Assembly: GCA_022360775.1 (NCBI GenBank)
Contig: JAKSCD010000257.1
Coordinates: 1-36,014 of the forward strand
Direction of reading: 5' to 3'
From: Sneathiellales bacterium
Lineage (GTDB): Bacteria > Pseudomonadota > Alphaproteobacteria > Sneathiellales > Sneathiellaceae
DNA: 36,014 bases
Shown here piece after piece: positions 24,258 to 33,299 of this stretch. The stretch's first letter is position 1; every line of letters starts with the position of its first letter. The position numbers were made by a program, and so were the translations under genes. The notes beneath the pieces are model-generated. The model ran no database searches, was not told where the DNA came from, and was given only the letters and a program-made list of their open reading frames with translations.

Positions 24258-25199
24258 CTATTGCTTGATGGCTTCGACCTTCAGGCTGGATTTCAGGGCT
24301 GCTTCAGCAGGCGTTAAATCGGATTTACCATTTTGAGAATTTTTAAGTTTAATGGCCAGAATATCGTTCATATGTTTTTCAATTTGCGCCAGTAGATTTG
24401 GGCATTTTTTTGCAAGTGGTGAATTTTCATCTCCATCTGACAAGGCAACAATACAAGCGGTGGAAAGTGCATCACTATTGATGTTTTCAATGTATTTCCG
24501 CTGCATCTGGTGAATGACCCAGGCAATTTGCGCATCGGTTTTCGGATTTGCGGCTGTTGAGGAAGCTGCGGGAGTGCCCGAATTGACATCCGCTTCGCTT
24601 TCAGTAGTGACTTCACCGCCTTCTTCATCCGCTTTTGCCTCCCCTTTGGCTTTACCTGTCAATACAGGCAAAGGACGACCAAATCCGCCAGAAGCCAGAT
24701 CCATTGCCATCAGGGTCACCATCGTATCGTCATACCGACTTAACATGACGGCATAGGCTGTTTTTGAGATCGCGCCATTGGCGTAAGCTTCACAAGCTCT
24801 ATAAAGACCATCGCGGAGAAGCTGAATAGTAGCGATCCGCTCGCCAAGCGCTGCAATACCCTGAGTTTGCGCGCTGCTAATTGCAAAAGCCGCTTCAGGT
24901 TCTATATCGTTCGGAAGTTTTCCTGCAAGCTTCGCTGCCGCATCAAAAGAACTACTCACGGCAGAAGCAACATCCGGGCTGGGCGCGACGCAGGTGACAT
25001 AATCCGGATCCACCCGCTTGCCTTTTGATGTTTTGACCAGTCTGCTTTGAATAATGGGCATATCACGCGCTGTCGCAATAACCAGGCTTCCATTTGCGTT
25101 ACTGCTCAATACCCGCGCGTTGTCCTGATCCACTCCCGCGCAAGCGGACGCTGTCACAGCAATCACCATGGATAGAACAATTTTGAATTTGTTTTGCAT
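24258..25199 (-). CDS. Lipoprotein of unknown function, first gene of the DUF2235 operon
   Basis: A 313-residue protein with a lipoprotein signal (TASAC, C20). The mature part has VTCVAPSPDVASA, then a helical segment with IATIQLLRDGLYRACEAYAN and SKTAYAVMLSRYDDT. A low-complexity acidic and Ala/Ser/Thr linker follows at about 183-220, then a C-terminal helical region with a Cys pair (TAC, KKC). The central segment recalls uncharacterised proteobacterial lipoproteins I have seen but cannot name. A strong GGGAGAGG ribosome site precedes the ATG. Because it is coupled to a lipase-like gene, a role as partner, chaperone or inhibitor of the DUF2235 protein is possible but unproven. Confidence 0.75.
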   Translation of the reverse strand: MQNKFKIVLSMVIAVTASACAGVDQDNARVLSSNANGSLVIATARDMPIIQSRLVKTSKGKRVDPDYVTCVAPSPDVASAVSSSFDAAAKLAGKLPNDIEPEAAFAISSAQTQGIAALGERIATIQLLRDGLYRACEAYANGAISKTAYAVMLSRYDDTMVTLMAMDLASGGFGRPLPVLTGKAKGEAKADEEGGEVTTESEADVNSGTPAASSTAANPKTDAQIAWVIHQMQRKYIENINSDALSTACIVALSDGDENSPLAKKCPNLLAQIEKHMNDILAIKLKNSQNGKSDLTPAEAALKSSLKVEAIKQ

Positions 25200-25255
25200 T
25201 TGCCTCTCCCTCGTTCGCTTACGAGATCAGAATAGCAAATATTCTCAAAATTGGC

Positions 25256-25269
25256 GTGTCATATGACAC
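25256..25269. promoter_or_regulatory. 14-bp perfect palindrome upstream of the lipoprotein-DUF2235 operon
   Basis: GTGTCATATGACAC, fully symmetric, lies 57 bases before the lipoprotein start codon, in the only stretch that can hold the operon's promoter. On the minus strand TTGAAT directly precedes it and could be a -35 box. It is probably an operator for a dimeric regulator not encoded nearby. Confidence 0.4.
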
Positions 25270-25363
25270 ATTCAAAATATAAAAAGGGGATTTTCAACTT
25301 TCAGGATAATTAAAGCTGAAAAACCTGTTCAAAACGGAAAAATTAGGACGAATACGCAGAATC

Positions 25364-25389
25364 AAAAAAGCCGGCACGTTGGCCGGCTT
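25364..25389 (-). terminator. Rho-independent terminator of the enoyl-CoA hydratase gene
   Basis: AAGCCGGC (25368-25375) pairs with GCCGGCTT (25382-25389) around a 6-base loop, followed on the minus strand by T residues. It starts 5 bases after the stop codon. Confidence 0.92.
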
Positions 25390-25393
25390 CCTG

Positions 25394-26194
25394 TTATTTT
25401 CCTTTATAATCACCCGGTCGTTTTTCAAAGAAAGCATCAATGGCTTCCATATGATCTTCCGTATAATGGCTAAGGGCCTGAAAAGCAGAAGACATCTCAA
25501 GCAGGCTTTCAAGGCGTGTATGTTCTCCTTCGCGCATCAGTTTCTTGGAAAGGCGCAAGGCGTGGGGAGGGTTGCGTGAGATACGTTTCGCCAGATCGTT
25601 CGCAGCACCCAGAAGGTCTTCATCTTCCACAACGCGAGAAACAAGCCCGTAATCCAGGGCAGTCTCAGCATCGATTACATCGCCGGTAAAAGTAAGCTCT
25701 GCAGCGCGGCTGCGACCAATGGTACGGGGCAGGAACCAGGCACCGCCATCTCCCGGGATAATACCAAGGGCAACGAAGGTTTCTCCAAATTTCGCAGATT
25801 TTCCGGCAATCCGAATATCGCACATGCAAGCAAGATCACAACCTGCGCCAATAGCCGGCCCGTTCACGGCTGCAATGGTCGGGACTTCCAGATTGTAAAA
25901 AGCCAGCGGGATTTTCTGAATACCATGGCGATATCCCTGGCGAAGCTCGGTTGGCGTTCCCGCAAACAGGCCTTCCTTATCCCGCATATGCTTGACATTA
26001 CCGCCCGCAGAGAAGGCTTTCCCTTTACCGGTCAGAATGACACAACGCACGCTGTTATCGGCATTAATCCGCTCGGCAGCGTCAACAAATGCTTTAAAAA
26101 TGAGATCGTCGGAAAGGGCATTGCGCTCCTCTGGACGATTGATCGTGAGGGTTACAATTCCCTCATTCTGTTCATAAATCAATGGTTCAGTCAT
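25394..26194 (-). CDS. Enoyl-CoA hydratase/isomerase (crotonase) family protein
   Basis: A 266-residue cytoplasmic crotonase-fold enzyme. The substrate-binding turn is KAFSAGGNVKHM (oxyanion-hole segment), the second hole segment is NGPAIGAGCDLACMCDIRIA, and the acid-base region is FGETFVALGIIPGDGGAWFLPR. Glu in GETF and Asp in PGDGGAW sit where hydratases keep catalytic acids, so acyl-CoA hydratase activity in fatty-acid or related beta-oxidation is likely; the chain-length class cannot be told. It stands alone between its terminator and the divergent DadA gene. Confidence 0.92.
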   Translation of the reverse strand: MTEPLIYEQNEGIVTLTINRPEERNALSDDLIFKAFVDAAERINADNSVRCVILTGKGKAFSAGGNVKHMRDKEGLFAGTPTELRQGYRHGIQKIPLAFYNLEVPTIAAVNGPAIGAGCDLACMCDIRIAGKSAKFGETFVALGIIPGDGGAWFLPRTIGRSRAAELTFTGDVIDAETALDYGLVSRVVEDEDLLGAANDLAKRISRNPPHALRLSKKLMREGEHTRLESLLEMSSAFQALSHYTEDHMEAIDAFFEKRPGDYKGK

Positions 26195-26329
26195 GATGCC
26201 TGATCTTAAAAGACTTTTCCTTTATTGCAATGCACACATGGCCATGTTTCAAAAATTTCATTTTTTAATAGGGTTTGCCCCCGCCATTCGCTATGGTGCC
26301 GCGAAGAATTCGTTTCAGGATATCCAGTC

Positions 26330-27583
26330 GTGAGAGTAGCGGTCCTCGGTGCCGGAGTAACAGGCATCACAACAGCCTATTATCTTGATCAGCAAGGCTT
26401 TGACGTCACCGTTATTGACCGTCAACCCCTTGCGGCTGAAGAGACCAGTTTCGCCAATGGTGGCCAGTTATCCTACAGTCAGCCCTTCCCCTGGTCGAGC
26501 CCGGATTTACCGCTAAACCTGCTCCGTTGGCTGGGTCGCACTGATGCGCCCCTTGTATTTAAGCTGAAAGCAGATCCTGATCTCTGGATCTGGGGCCTTC
26601 GATATCTGTTCAATTGCCAAAGCCGCCGTTTTTACAGGCATGCAGAAAAAATTCTGGAGCTTGCAAAAATCAGCAGACCCTCCCTGCTCTCCCTAATCCA
26701 GGAAGAAAACCTTGAATTTGAGCATGAGCAAAGAGGAATTCTGAAACTGTTTACAGGTGAAAAGGAGCTGAACGAAGCCCTTCACCGCCAGAAATGGCTA
26801 CAAGATCACGGACTTGATCAAAAGCTTCTCAATCGTGAAGAATGTATGGAAATTGAACCGGCGCTGAAAGGAACAAGGTCGCATTTTACGGGCGGAACGT
26901 GGTCCCCCGGGGATGGAAGCGGAAACGCGCGTGAATTTACCCGGTCTCTGGTAACAAAACTCATGGCTAAGGGAGTAGAATTTTTATTTGAAACCACCAT
27001 TAACGGGTTTGAGCGGGACAGCCGCAAAGTCACAGCTGTTCACCTGAACGGGAAGGTGAGAAAGTTTGATGCATTTATTCTCTGCGCCGGTGCATTTAGC
27101 AAACCCGTCGCTGCCATGGCCGGGATCAACCTTCCACTTTATCCGGTAAAAGGCTACTCCGTCACCATTCCTGTAAATGGCTCCAATACCGCGCCGCTTA
27201 CAAGTATTACGGACGAATCCCGGCATATTGTCATCAGCCGACTGGGAAATCAGCTTCGAGCCGCTGGTACTGCTGAAATCAACGGATACCAGACCGTTGA
27301 AAACAGGGTACGTGAAGATATGGTGCTGCATGCCGTGATGGAACTTTTCCCCGATTGCGGGAATTCTGAAAAAGCTGTCAGATGGTCTGGCCTTCGTCCC
27401 ATGACAACAGATAGCGTTCCTCTGATTGGCAGGGCCCGGTTTGAGAATTTCTACACCAATACGGGGCATGGGCCATTGGGATGGACACTGGCTTGCGGCT
27501 CCGCTGAAATCATCGCAGACAGCATTGCCGGAAAAACGACAAAGCTTGACATCACCGACTATTCAGTTGATCGTTTTATCTAG
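26330..27583 (+). CDS. dadA: D-amino-acid dehydrogenase-like FAD oxidoreductase
   Basis: A DAO-family flavoprotein that oxidatively deaminates D-amino acids and passes electrons to the respiratory chain at the inner membrane. The start is set at a GTG, giving the FAD-binding motif VAVLGAGVTGITTAYYLDQQ immediately after it; AGGA lies about 9 bases upstream, and the length (417 residues) matches DadA. Other marks are EETSFANGGQLSYSQPFPWS, the DadA-typical region near the flavin, and the C-terminal NTGHGPLGWTLACGSAEIIAD (shown here in part). Upstream open frame from 26225 has no coding appearance. A related glycine oxidase-like function cannot be excluded. Confidence 0.88.
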   Translation: MRVAVLGAGVTGITTAYYLDQQGFDVTVIDRQPLAAEETSFANGGQLSYSQPFPWSSPDLPLNLLRWLGRTDAPLVFKLKADPDLWIWGLRYLFNCQSRRFYRHAEKILELAKISRPSLLSLIQEENLEFEHEQRGILKLFTGEKELNEALHRQKWLQDHGLDQKLLNREECMEIEPALKGTRSHFTGGTWSPGDGSGNAREFTRSLVTKLMAKGVEFLFETTINGFERDSRKVTAVHLNGKVRKFDAFILCAGAFSKPVAAMAGINLPLYPVKGYSVTIPVNGSNTAPLTSITDESRHIVISRLGNQLRAAGTAEINGYQTVENRVREDMVLHAVMELFPDCGNSEKAVRWSGLRPMTTDSVPLIGRARFENFYTNTGHGPLGWTLACGSAEIIADSIAGKTTKLDITDYSVDRFI

Positions 27584-27626
27584 GCGTTTCCTGAATTCGC
27601 TAAAAACAACAAGAACTGGACTGGAC

Positions 27627-28520
27627 ATGTCTGCCCCATCGACACCTGCTGAAGCGACCTCTTCCTATCGCGGGATTATCCTTTATTGCACAGCGATTTT
27701 CCTGTTTGTCTGTATGGATAGCGTGGCAAAACAAGCGGCGAAAATATATGATCCGGCGCAGGTCGTCTGGGCACGATATTTCTTTCATTTTGTCCTGATG
27801 AGCGCGTTTCTCGCCCCGTCTCTCGGGATGAAACTGGTGAGGACCAGTAACCTCAAATTACAGGTTTTCCGCTCAATGCTTCTTTTGGGCGCGACACTTT
27901 GTTTTTTTACAGCCCTTAAATATATTCCCCTTGCAGATGCTGGGGCTATGGGCAGTACTTCACCACTTTTCGTTACAGTTCTGTCCGTACTCATCCTGAA
28001 GGAAAATGTAAGCTATAGACGCTGGATCGCTGTTTTTATTGGATTTTCCGGCGCGTTAATTATTCTAAGGCCGGGCATGAGCGCCGTTCATCCAGCCATG
28101 TTCCTTGTTCTTGGGATGTCCGTCTTTTATGCGTCCTACCAGATTGCAACCCGCACACTGGCAGGGCGTGACACTGCCATAACAACGTTATTCTATACCG
28201 CTCTTGTCGGCGCTGTTGTGATGTCGATCAGTGTCCCCTTTGTCTGGACCACTCCTGATCTGATGGGCTGGGTCATGCTTGTCACCATTGGTATCATTGG
28301 AGGCGTCAGTCATTTTATCATCATCAAGGCCTTTTCCTACACAACAGCGTCGACTGCAGCTCCTTTCAGCTATACGCAGCTGATCTGGACGGCGATTTTC
28401 GGCTTCATTGTGTTCGGCGATTTTCCCGATAACTATACTATTTTTGGCGCTTTGATCATTGTTGGAAGCGGTCTTTATATTCTTTATCGTGAGCGGGTCC
28501 GCAACACGCAACAGCATTAA
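27627..28520 (+). CDS. EamA/DMT-family transporter
   Basis: A 297-residue inner-membrane protein with about ten hydrophobic segments in two homologous EamA halves (about 14-145 and 155-290). Typical features are VWARYFFHFVLM in TM2-TM3 and PLADAGAMGSTSPLFVTVLS in the first half, with the matching TTASTAAPFSYTQLIWTAIF in the second. Members export amino acids or metabolites. The start MSAPSTP at 27627 fits the usual length; the frame is open upstream, overlapping dadA in another frame. It lies 43 bases after dadA, so co-transcription is likely and could link amino-acid oxidation with efflux. Substrate unknown. Confidence 0.9.
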   Translation: MSAPSTPAEATSSYRGIILYCTAIFLFVCMDSVAKQAAKIYDPAQVVWARYFFHFVLMSAFLAPSLGMKLVRTSNLKLQVFRSMLLLGATLCFFTALKYIPLADAGAMGSTSPLFVTVLSVLILKENVSYRRWIAVFIGFSGALIILRPGMSAVHPAMFLVLGMSVFYASYQIATRTLAGRDTAITTLFYTALVGAVVMSISVPFVWTTPDLMGWVMLVTIGIIGGVSHFIIIKAFSYTTASTAAPFSYTQLIWTAIFGFIVFGDFPDNYTIFGALIIVGSGLYILYRERVRNTQQH

Positions 28521-28559
28521 CAGGTGTCTTGGACATCCCTGCTTTCTTCAGACACCTGT
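28520..28559 (+). terminator. Hairpin after the EamA gene, weak terminator
   Basis: ACAGGTGTCT (28520-28529) pairs with AGACACCTGT (28550-28559) around a 20-base loop. No strong T-run follows, so termination may be partial. The next gene is on the same strand about 130 bases on. Confidence 0.55.
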
Positions 28560-28686
28560 GTGATCTCATTCCGTGTTTTAGAATAATTCCCGTTCCTAGA
28601 AATTCATTGCCTTTTTCTTCCGTCTTTTTGTAACATTGGCAGTCTATCCTCATTTGTGTATCTACACTTTTTCTGAAAGTCATATC

Positions 28687-29307
28687 ATGGACAATTCTCA
28701 CCTCATCACCTCAATCGAGGATCTCGAGGCTCTGTATGGCCCTGCAAATCCGGTTTCCATTGAAAAAGAAACCAGTGAACTGAACGAAACCTATATACGC
28801 TGGATCGAAAAGGCGCCCTTTTTTGCGGTGGGAACTTCCGGACCGGGTGGATTGGATGTCTCTCCGCGAGGCGATCAGTTAGGGCAGACTTTCAGGATAT
28901 TGGACAGTAAGACACTCGCTATTCCCGATCGACGCGGCAATAACCGGCTGGATACGTTGAGAAACCTTGTCGCTGATCCAAAGATCGCACTGCTGTTTCT
29001 GGTCCCTGGTATAAATGAATGTGTCAGGATCAATGGAACGGCGGTTATCTCCAGTGACCCTGAGCTTCTTGGCCAATTTGATCAGGATGGAAAATTACCC
29101 GCCACTGCAATTATTGTAACGATGGAGACAGCCTATTTCCAATGCGCGCGCAGTCTTATTCGCTCTGACGTATGGAACCCTGAAAAATTCTGCGTAAAGG
29201 GAGATGTTCCTTCTGCCGGTCAGATGACAAAATCTGCGGCCCCTGATTTTGATGGCGATGCCTATGACAAAGCACTCCCGCAGCGGCAGAAAGAAACGCT
29301 TTACTAA
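28687..29307 (+). CDS. Pyridoxamine 5'-phosphate oxidase-family FMN-binding protein (DR2398-like)
   Basis: A 206-residue cytoplasmic split-barrel flavoprotein. The motif series WIEKAPFFAVGTSGPGGLDVS, PRGDQLGQTFR, LAIPDRRGNNRLDTLRNL and ALLFLVPGINECVRINGTA is typical of the PPOX subfamily named after Deinococcus DR2398, distinct from PdxH. Substrate unknown; reduction or binding of a flavin or F420-like cofactor is possible for the family. The ATG at 28687 gives the usual length. Only a weak GAAAG ribosome site is visible. Confidence 0.88.
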   Translation: MDNSHLITSIEDLEALYGPANPVSIEKETSELNETYIRWIEKAPFFAVGTSGPGGLDVSPRGDQLGQTFRILDSKTLAIPDRRGNNRLDTLRNLVADPKIALLFLVPGINECVRINGTAVISSDPELLGQFDQDGKLPATAIIVTMETAYFQCARSLIRSDVWNPEKFCVKGDVPSAGQMTKSAAPDFDGDAYDKALPQRQKETLY

Positions 29308-29339
29308 AGTCATTCCGGTTTTCGTATCAAAGACAATTC

Positions 29340-30293
29340 ATGAATATAGAAATCCTGTTAAATGGCCTGTTGCCGGTTTTCGGCATTATGATGCTTGGTT
29401 TTGTTCTGAAAAAGCGCGTCCTGACCGAGGATACCCAGTGGATCCCTATCGAGAAGATCACTTTCCTCATTTTGATGCCCAGTTTTATCATCATTACACT
29501 GGCAAAAGCAGACATGTCGGAACTTGCCATCTGGCCATTTGTTCTGACTTTGCTGGGAGCCCTTGCTGTTACCATTATTCTCCTTATTCTGCTCTATCCA
29601 GCTCTTACAAGGGGGCAGAAACGAAAAATCGCAGCTTATACATCCCTTTTTCAAACCTCTACCCGATTTAACGGATTTATTGCGCTCGCACTTGTTGCTG
29701 CCCTTTACGGAGAAACAGCAACGGCCATAGTCGCCCTTGGATTGATCACAATGATGCCCCCGATAAACGTGATCAACATAACCATGCTGACCTGGCTGCT
29801 TACGGAAAAACAGGTATCCCCGGTCAAGCTTGTTTTGAAAATTCTGAGCAATCCTCTGATTATTGGTTGCCTCGTCGGGATCGCCATAAACCTCTCCGGT
29901 ATTTCTCTCTGGCAACCTATAGCGGAAAGCCTTTCCCTCCTTGGAAAAGCATCTCTTGGCATAACATTGATCACAGTTGGTGCCGGTTTGACGCTTACGG
30001 ATCTTGAAGCGACCAGGATCAAACTTGTTCTCTCCTGCGTCCTGAAACTTCTTTTGATGCCCTCCCTTGTGCTTGTTTTCGCAACATTTTTGAATATCAA
30101 GGGCCTGGAACTTTCAGTCTTGATCATTCTGGCGTCAATGCCCACTGCAGCAAATGGTTACCTCCTTGCACGCGAAATGGGCGGAGATGCTCCGCTTTAT
30201 GCCAACACATCCTCACTTCAGGTCGTGCTCTCGCTCCTTGCTATTCCTTTCTGGATAGAAGTTGTTTCTTATGTTGAAAAGGGATTTTACTAG
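29340..30293 (+). CDS. AEC-family (auxin efflux carrier) transporter
   Basis: A 317-residue inner-membrane protein with about ten hydrophobic segments. AEC features are the N-terminal LLPVFGIMMLGFVLKKR, the TSTRFNGFIALALVAALYGE segment, LSNPLIIGCLVGIAINLSG and the late SMPTAANGYLLAREMG, as in the malonate/malate-type permeases of the family. Transport of organic acids is inferred. The start at 29340 is 32 bases after the PPOX gene, so the two may share a transcript. No terminator is visible after it; an AT-rich region with a 9-bp inverted repeat (AATATTTTA/TAAAATATT, 30371-30408) precedes the next gene. Confidence 0.87.
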   Translation: MNIEILLNGLLPVFGIMMLGFVLKKRVLTEDTQWIPIEKITFLILMPSFIIITLAKADMSELAIWPFVLTLLGALAVTIILLILLYPALTRGQKRKIAAYTSLFQTSTRFNGFIALALVAALYGETATAIVALGLITMMPPINVINITMLTWLLTEKQVSPVKLVLKILSNPLIIGCLVGIAINLSGISLWQPIAESLSLLGKASLGITLITVGAGLTLTDLEATRIKLVLSCVLKLLLMPSLVLVFATFLNIKGLELSVLIILASMPTAANGYLLAREMGGDAPLYANTSSLQVVLSLLAIPFWIEVVSYVEKGFY

Positions 30294-30459
30294 GCAAAAA
30301 TAGCAACTTGCCTGAAAAGCTCAGCCTCGGCTCCTGTCAGTTGAATATCGCTTACAAAAAATGCATTAGGAATATTTTATATTTATACTTAATTAATATT
30401 AAAATATTACGATCCGCTTATACCTTTTCCATTAATACTGAGAATAAAATAGGCGCGAA

Positions 30460-33228
30460 ATGACTTTTAATCAGCTTCGAATAGCCCAAAAACTCCCCTT
30501 TTTAATAATAGGAGCCTCCTTTGTACTGGGATTGGGTCTGGGTCTAATAGGATATATACAAAGTTCCACAACCGTCGATGATGAAGTGCAGAAGAAACTT
30601 GAAGTTGCATTGATATCAAAGAAAAGTGCTTTAATCGACTATCTCACAAGTATTCAGGAAGATCTCTCCATTACAGCGTCAAACCTTATGGTCATTGACT
30701 CCCTAAAGGACTTTAAAAAAGGCTGGAAAGACATCGGTGAAAATCCTGAAAAGAAACTTCAGGAACTGTATATCACCGAAAACAGTTTCCCGACGGGTGA
30801 AAAAGAAAAGCTGGATTTTGCTGCCGACGGTTCTTCATACAGCGCCGCTCATAAAAAGTATCATCCCTGGTTTCGCAAAATGCTCTACACCAACGAGTAT
30901 TACGATATTTTCCTGTTCGATATGCAGGGTAACCTGGTTTACAGCGTTTTCAAGGAACTCGATTACGCGACCAATCTGCAAAATGGAAAATGGAAAGGCA
31001 GTGGATTGGGAGATGTCTTCAGAGGGTCTTTAAAATCATTAAAGGAAGGACATCTGGTCTTTATCGACTTCATGCCGTACGCCCCGAGCGCGGATGCACC
31101 GGCAAGCTTTATCGGAACGCCGGTTTTCAGTGAAGGCAAAGCCATTGGGGTCCTCGCCTATCAAATGCCGATCAGCCGGATTAACAACCTGATGCAGGAT
31201 GCAACTGGATTAGGGAAAACCGGCGAAAGCTATATTGTCGGCAGTGACTATCTTATGCGAAGTGACTCGCGTTTTTCGGAAGAGAGCACAATTCTTTCAA
31301 GACGTGTCGATACCGCCTCTGCAAAAGCCGCTATTTCCGGCGACAGTGGAAGTACGATCACAGCAGATTATCGCGGTGTTACCGTTAAGTCCGTTTTCGC
31401 TCCCCTGGATTTTATGGGAACACGCTGGGCTATTCTTGCAGAGATTGACGAAGCCGAATATTTCGAACCGATCGCGGATATGAGAAACAGCATGGCACTT
31501 GTCGGTATTGTCTTACTGATAATTGTGGGGACAACCGGCGTGTTATTTGCCAGAAACATCGTCCGGTCCTTGCAGACTATTACAGCGGCCGCGAAAAATC
31601 TTGCAGACGGCGATGTTCAGTCTGCGATCCCCATGAGAGATAAAGCTGATGAAATCGGCGAACTCGCCAATGCTATTCAGATTTTCCAGGACAATGCGCT
31701 TGAAATAAACCGGCTGGAAAAGGAACGCCTTGACCAGGAAGCGGTAGAAGAAACGAGAAAAGAGGAAGAACGTGTCAAACTGGAAGAGCAGCTTGTTGTC
31801 GCCGCCGAGAATATGCGGATCCGGGTCGCCCTTGATAACTGCGCTGCAAATATCATGGTTGTCGATAAAGAAGGGAAAATCGCCTATCTGAACAAAGCCG
31901 TTTTCCAGTTGATGAAACGATCAGAATTAGAAATTCGAAAAGATATCTCAAATTTCGACGTTGAAAAGCTCGTCGGAAAAGAGGCCAATTTAGCCTTCCA
32001 GTCCTCTGCCAATAAAAAGGCGATGATTGAACAGTTAAAAGCCTCTGAACACAAAAAATTGCAGTTTGGTTCCAAGATTTTTGAACTGGTAACCAGCCCG
32101 GTCGTTAGTGATCAGCAGGAATTTCTCGGCTCAACCCTGGAATGGAAAGACATCACCCAGGAACTTTCGGTTCAGGATGAAATCGACACCCTTGTCAGTG
32201 CTGTTGTTGCCGGTGACTTTAGTAAATCTGTTTCCCTGGAGGGAAAAGAAGGATTTATGCTGAAGCTTGCTGAAGCTATGAACCAGCTCAATGTTACGAT
32301 TAACAGTGTTGTTGATGATGTCGCTGCGGCCCTTTCAGCACTAGCTGAAGGCAAATTAACCCACCAGATTGCCAAAGATTACGAAGGAACTTACGACCAG
32401 TTAAAAGAGGACAGCAATAAAACCTCGGACCAGCTTCGTGAAATTGTTGGAAAAATCATCTTCTCGGCCGGAAAAATTGGAAATTCTGCGCATGACATCA
32501 AGGCGGGAAGTCGGGACCTTTCCCAGCGAACGGATTCTCAGGCGTCCGGCCTTCAGCAGACGGCCGCAACCATGAAACAGCTGGCCGATACCGTGAAGCA
32601 AAATGCCACCAATGCCCAGCAGGCCAATCGGTTGGCCATTGACGCCCATAAAATTGCGGAAAAAGGCGGCGAGGTTGTCTCCCGGTCTATTGATGCCATG
32701 TCAGGCATTGAGGAATCATCTCAAAAAGTTTCTGAAATTATCAGTGTCATTGATGAAATCGCCTTTCAGACCAACCTGCTTGCTCTCAACGCGTCTGTTG
32801 AAGCGGCGAGAGCGGGAGATGCCGGCAAGGGCTTTGCCGTTGTCGCGGCTGAAGTTGGTATCCTGGCACAAAGGACCGCAACAGCCGCCAAGGATGTTAA
32901 GAACCTGATCACAAGCAGTGAAAATCAGATCAAGGGCGGTGTGGATCTTACAAATGACACCGGAAATGCCCTGAACGAAATCGTCGGTGCGATCAAGAAT
33001 GTGACGGATATTATCTCTGAAATCACTGCTGCCAGCGAAGAACAGGCTCGCGGGATCGAGGAAACCAATAACTCCATTTCCTCCATGGACCAGATCACCC
33101 AGCAAAATGCCGCACTTGTTCAGCAAAGTCTCGCATCCGCAGAGGAGCTGGAAACAGAATCTGTGTCGATGAGCGATTTAATTCGGTTTTTCGATCTGGG
33201 TAAAGGCGGATCCCAAAAAACCGCCTGA
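30460..33228 (+). CDS. Methyl-accepting chemotaxis protein with dCache-like sensor, internal PAS and two HAMP-like regions
   Basis: A 922-residue transmembrane chemoreceptor. TM1 is at about 11-33; a periplasmic double-Cache-like domain spans about 40-335 ([20 protein letters not shown] is a typical Cache strand); TM2 is at about 344-364. A HAMP follows (365-415), then a coiled coil, a PAS-like domain (about 451-560, [20 protein letters not shown]), a second HAMP-like stretch (574-655) and the MA signalling hairpin (668-905). The tip [20 protein letters not shown] is canonical, but the conserved EVR-x-LA box reads EVGILAQRT: Gly800 (GGT at 32857) replaces Arg. No CheR-binding pentapeptide is seen. 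AGGCG precedes the ATG. Confidence 0.92.
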   Translation: MTFNQLRIAQKLPFLIIGASFVLGLGLGLIGYIQSSTTVDDEVQKKLEVALISKKSALIDYLTSIQEDLSITASNLMVIDSLKDFKKGWKDIGENPEKKLQELYITENSFPTGEKEKLDFAADGSSYSAAHKKYHPWFRKMLYTNEYYDIFLFDMQGNLVYSVFKELDYATNLQNGKWKGSGLGDVFRGSLKSLKEGHLVFIDFMPYAPSADAPASFIGTPVFSEGKAIGVLAYQMPISRINNLMQDATGLGKTGESYIVGSDYLMRSDSRFSEESTILSRRVDTASAKAAISGDSGSTITADYRGVTVKSVFAPLDFMGTRWAILAEIDEAEYFEPIADMRNSMALVGIVLLIIVGTTGVLFARNIVRSLQTITAAAKNLADGDVQSAIPMRDKADEIGELANAIQIFQDNALEINRLEKERLDQEAVEETRKEEERVKLEEQLVVAAENMRIRVALDNCAANIMVVDKEGKIAYLNKAVFQLMKRSELEIRKDISNFDVEKLVGKEANLAFQSSANKKAMIEQLKASEHKKLQFGSKIFELVTSPVVSDQQEFLGSTLEWKDITQELSVQDEIDTLVSAVVAGDFSKSVSLEGKEGFMLKLAEAMNQLNVTINSVVDDVAAALSALAEGKLTHQIAKDYEGTYDQLKEDSNKTSDQLREIVGKIIFSAGKIGNSAHDIKAGSRDLSQRTDSQASGLQQTAATMKQLADTVKQNATNAQQANRLAIDAHKIAEKGGEVVSRSIDAMSGIEESSQKVSEIISVIDEIAFQTNLLALNASVEAARAGDAGKGFAVVAAEVGILAQRTATAAKDVKNLITSSENQIKGGVDLTNDTGNALNEIVGAIKNVTDIISEITAASEEQARGIEETNNSISSMDQITQQNAALVQQSLASAEELETESVSMSDLIRFFDLGKGGSQKTA

Positions 33229-33248
33229 GGTCTTAAAAGCCAGATTTG

Positions 33249-33290
33249 GCCCGCATAGTGAATTGTGTCTTTAAGCGCTCCTATGCGGGC
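33249..33290. terminator. Bidirectional terminator between the chemoreceptor and ureidopropionase genes
   Basis: GCCCGCATAG (33249-33258) pairs perfectly with CTATGCGGGC (33281-33290). It lies 20 bases after the chemoreceptor stop and 9 bases beyond the convergent stop at 33300. A short T-rich tail (CTCTTTCTT) follows on the plus strand and CTTTT on the minus. Confidence 0.75.
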
Positions 33291-33299
33291 AGCTCTTTC

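Noticed and set aside
22192..25199. Type VI secretion effector island
   Set aside because: No VgrG, Hcp, PAAR or Tss gene is nearby and the DUF2235 protein has membrane helices; only the domain similarity is kept.
26225..26329. Upstream extension of the dadA-like gene
   Set aside because: Cys/His/Phe-rich, not protein-like, and the GTG at 26330 places the FAD motif at the usual distance from the N-terminus.
27426..27626. Upstream extension of the EamA gene overlapping dadA
   Set aside because: It is an out-of-frame reading of the conserved dadA C-terminus; the ATG at 27627 gives the standard length.
30371..30408. AT-rich inverted repeat AATATTTTA/TAAAATATT before the chemoreceptor gene
   Set aside because: Composition is almost pure A/T, so a 9-bp match is weak evidence; probably just the promoter's AT-rich region.
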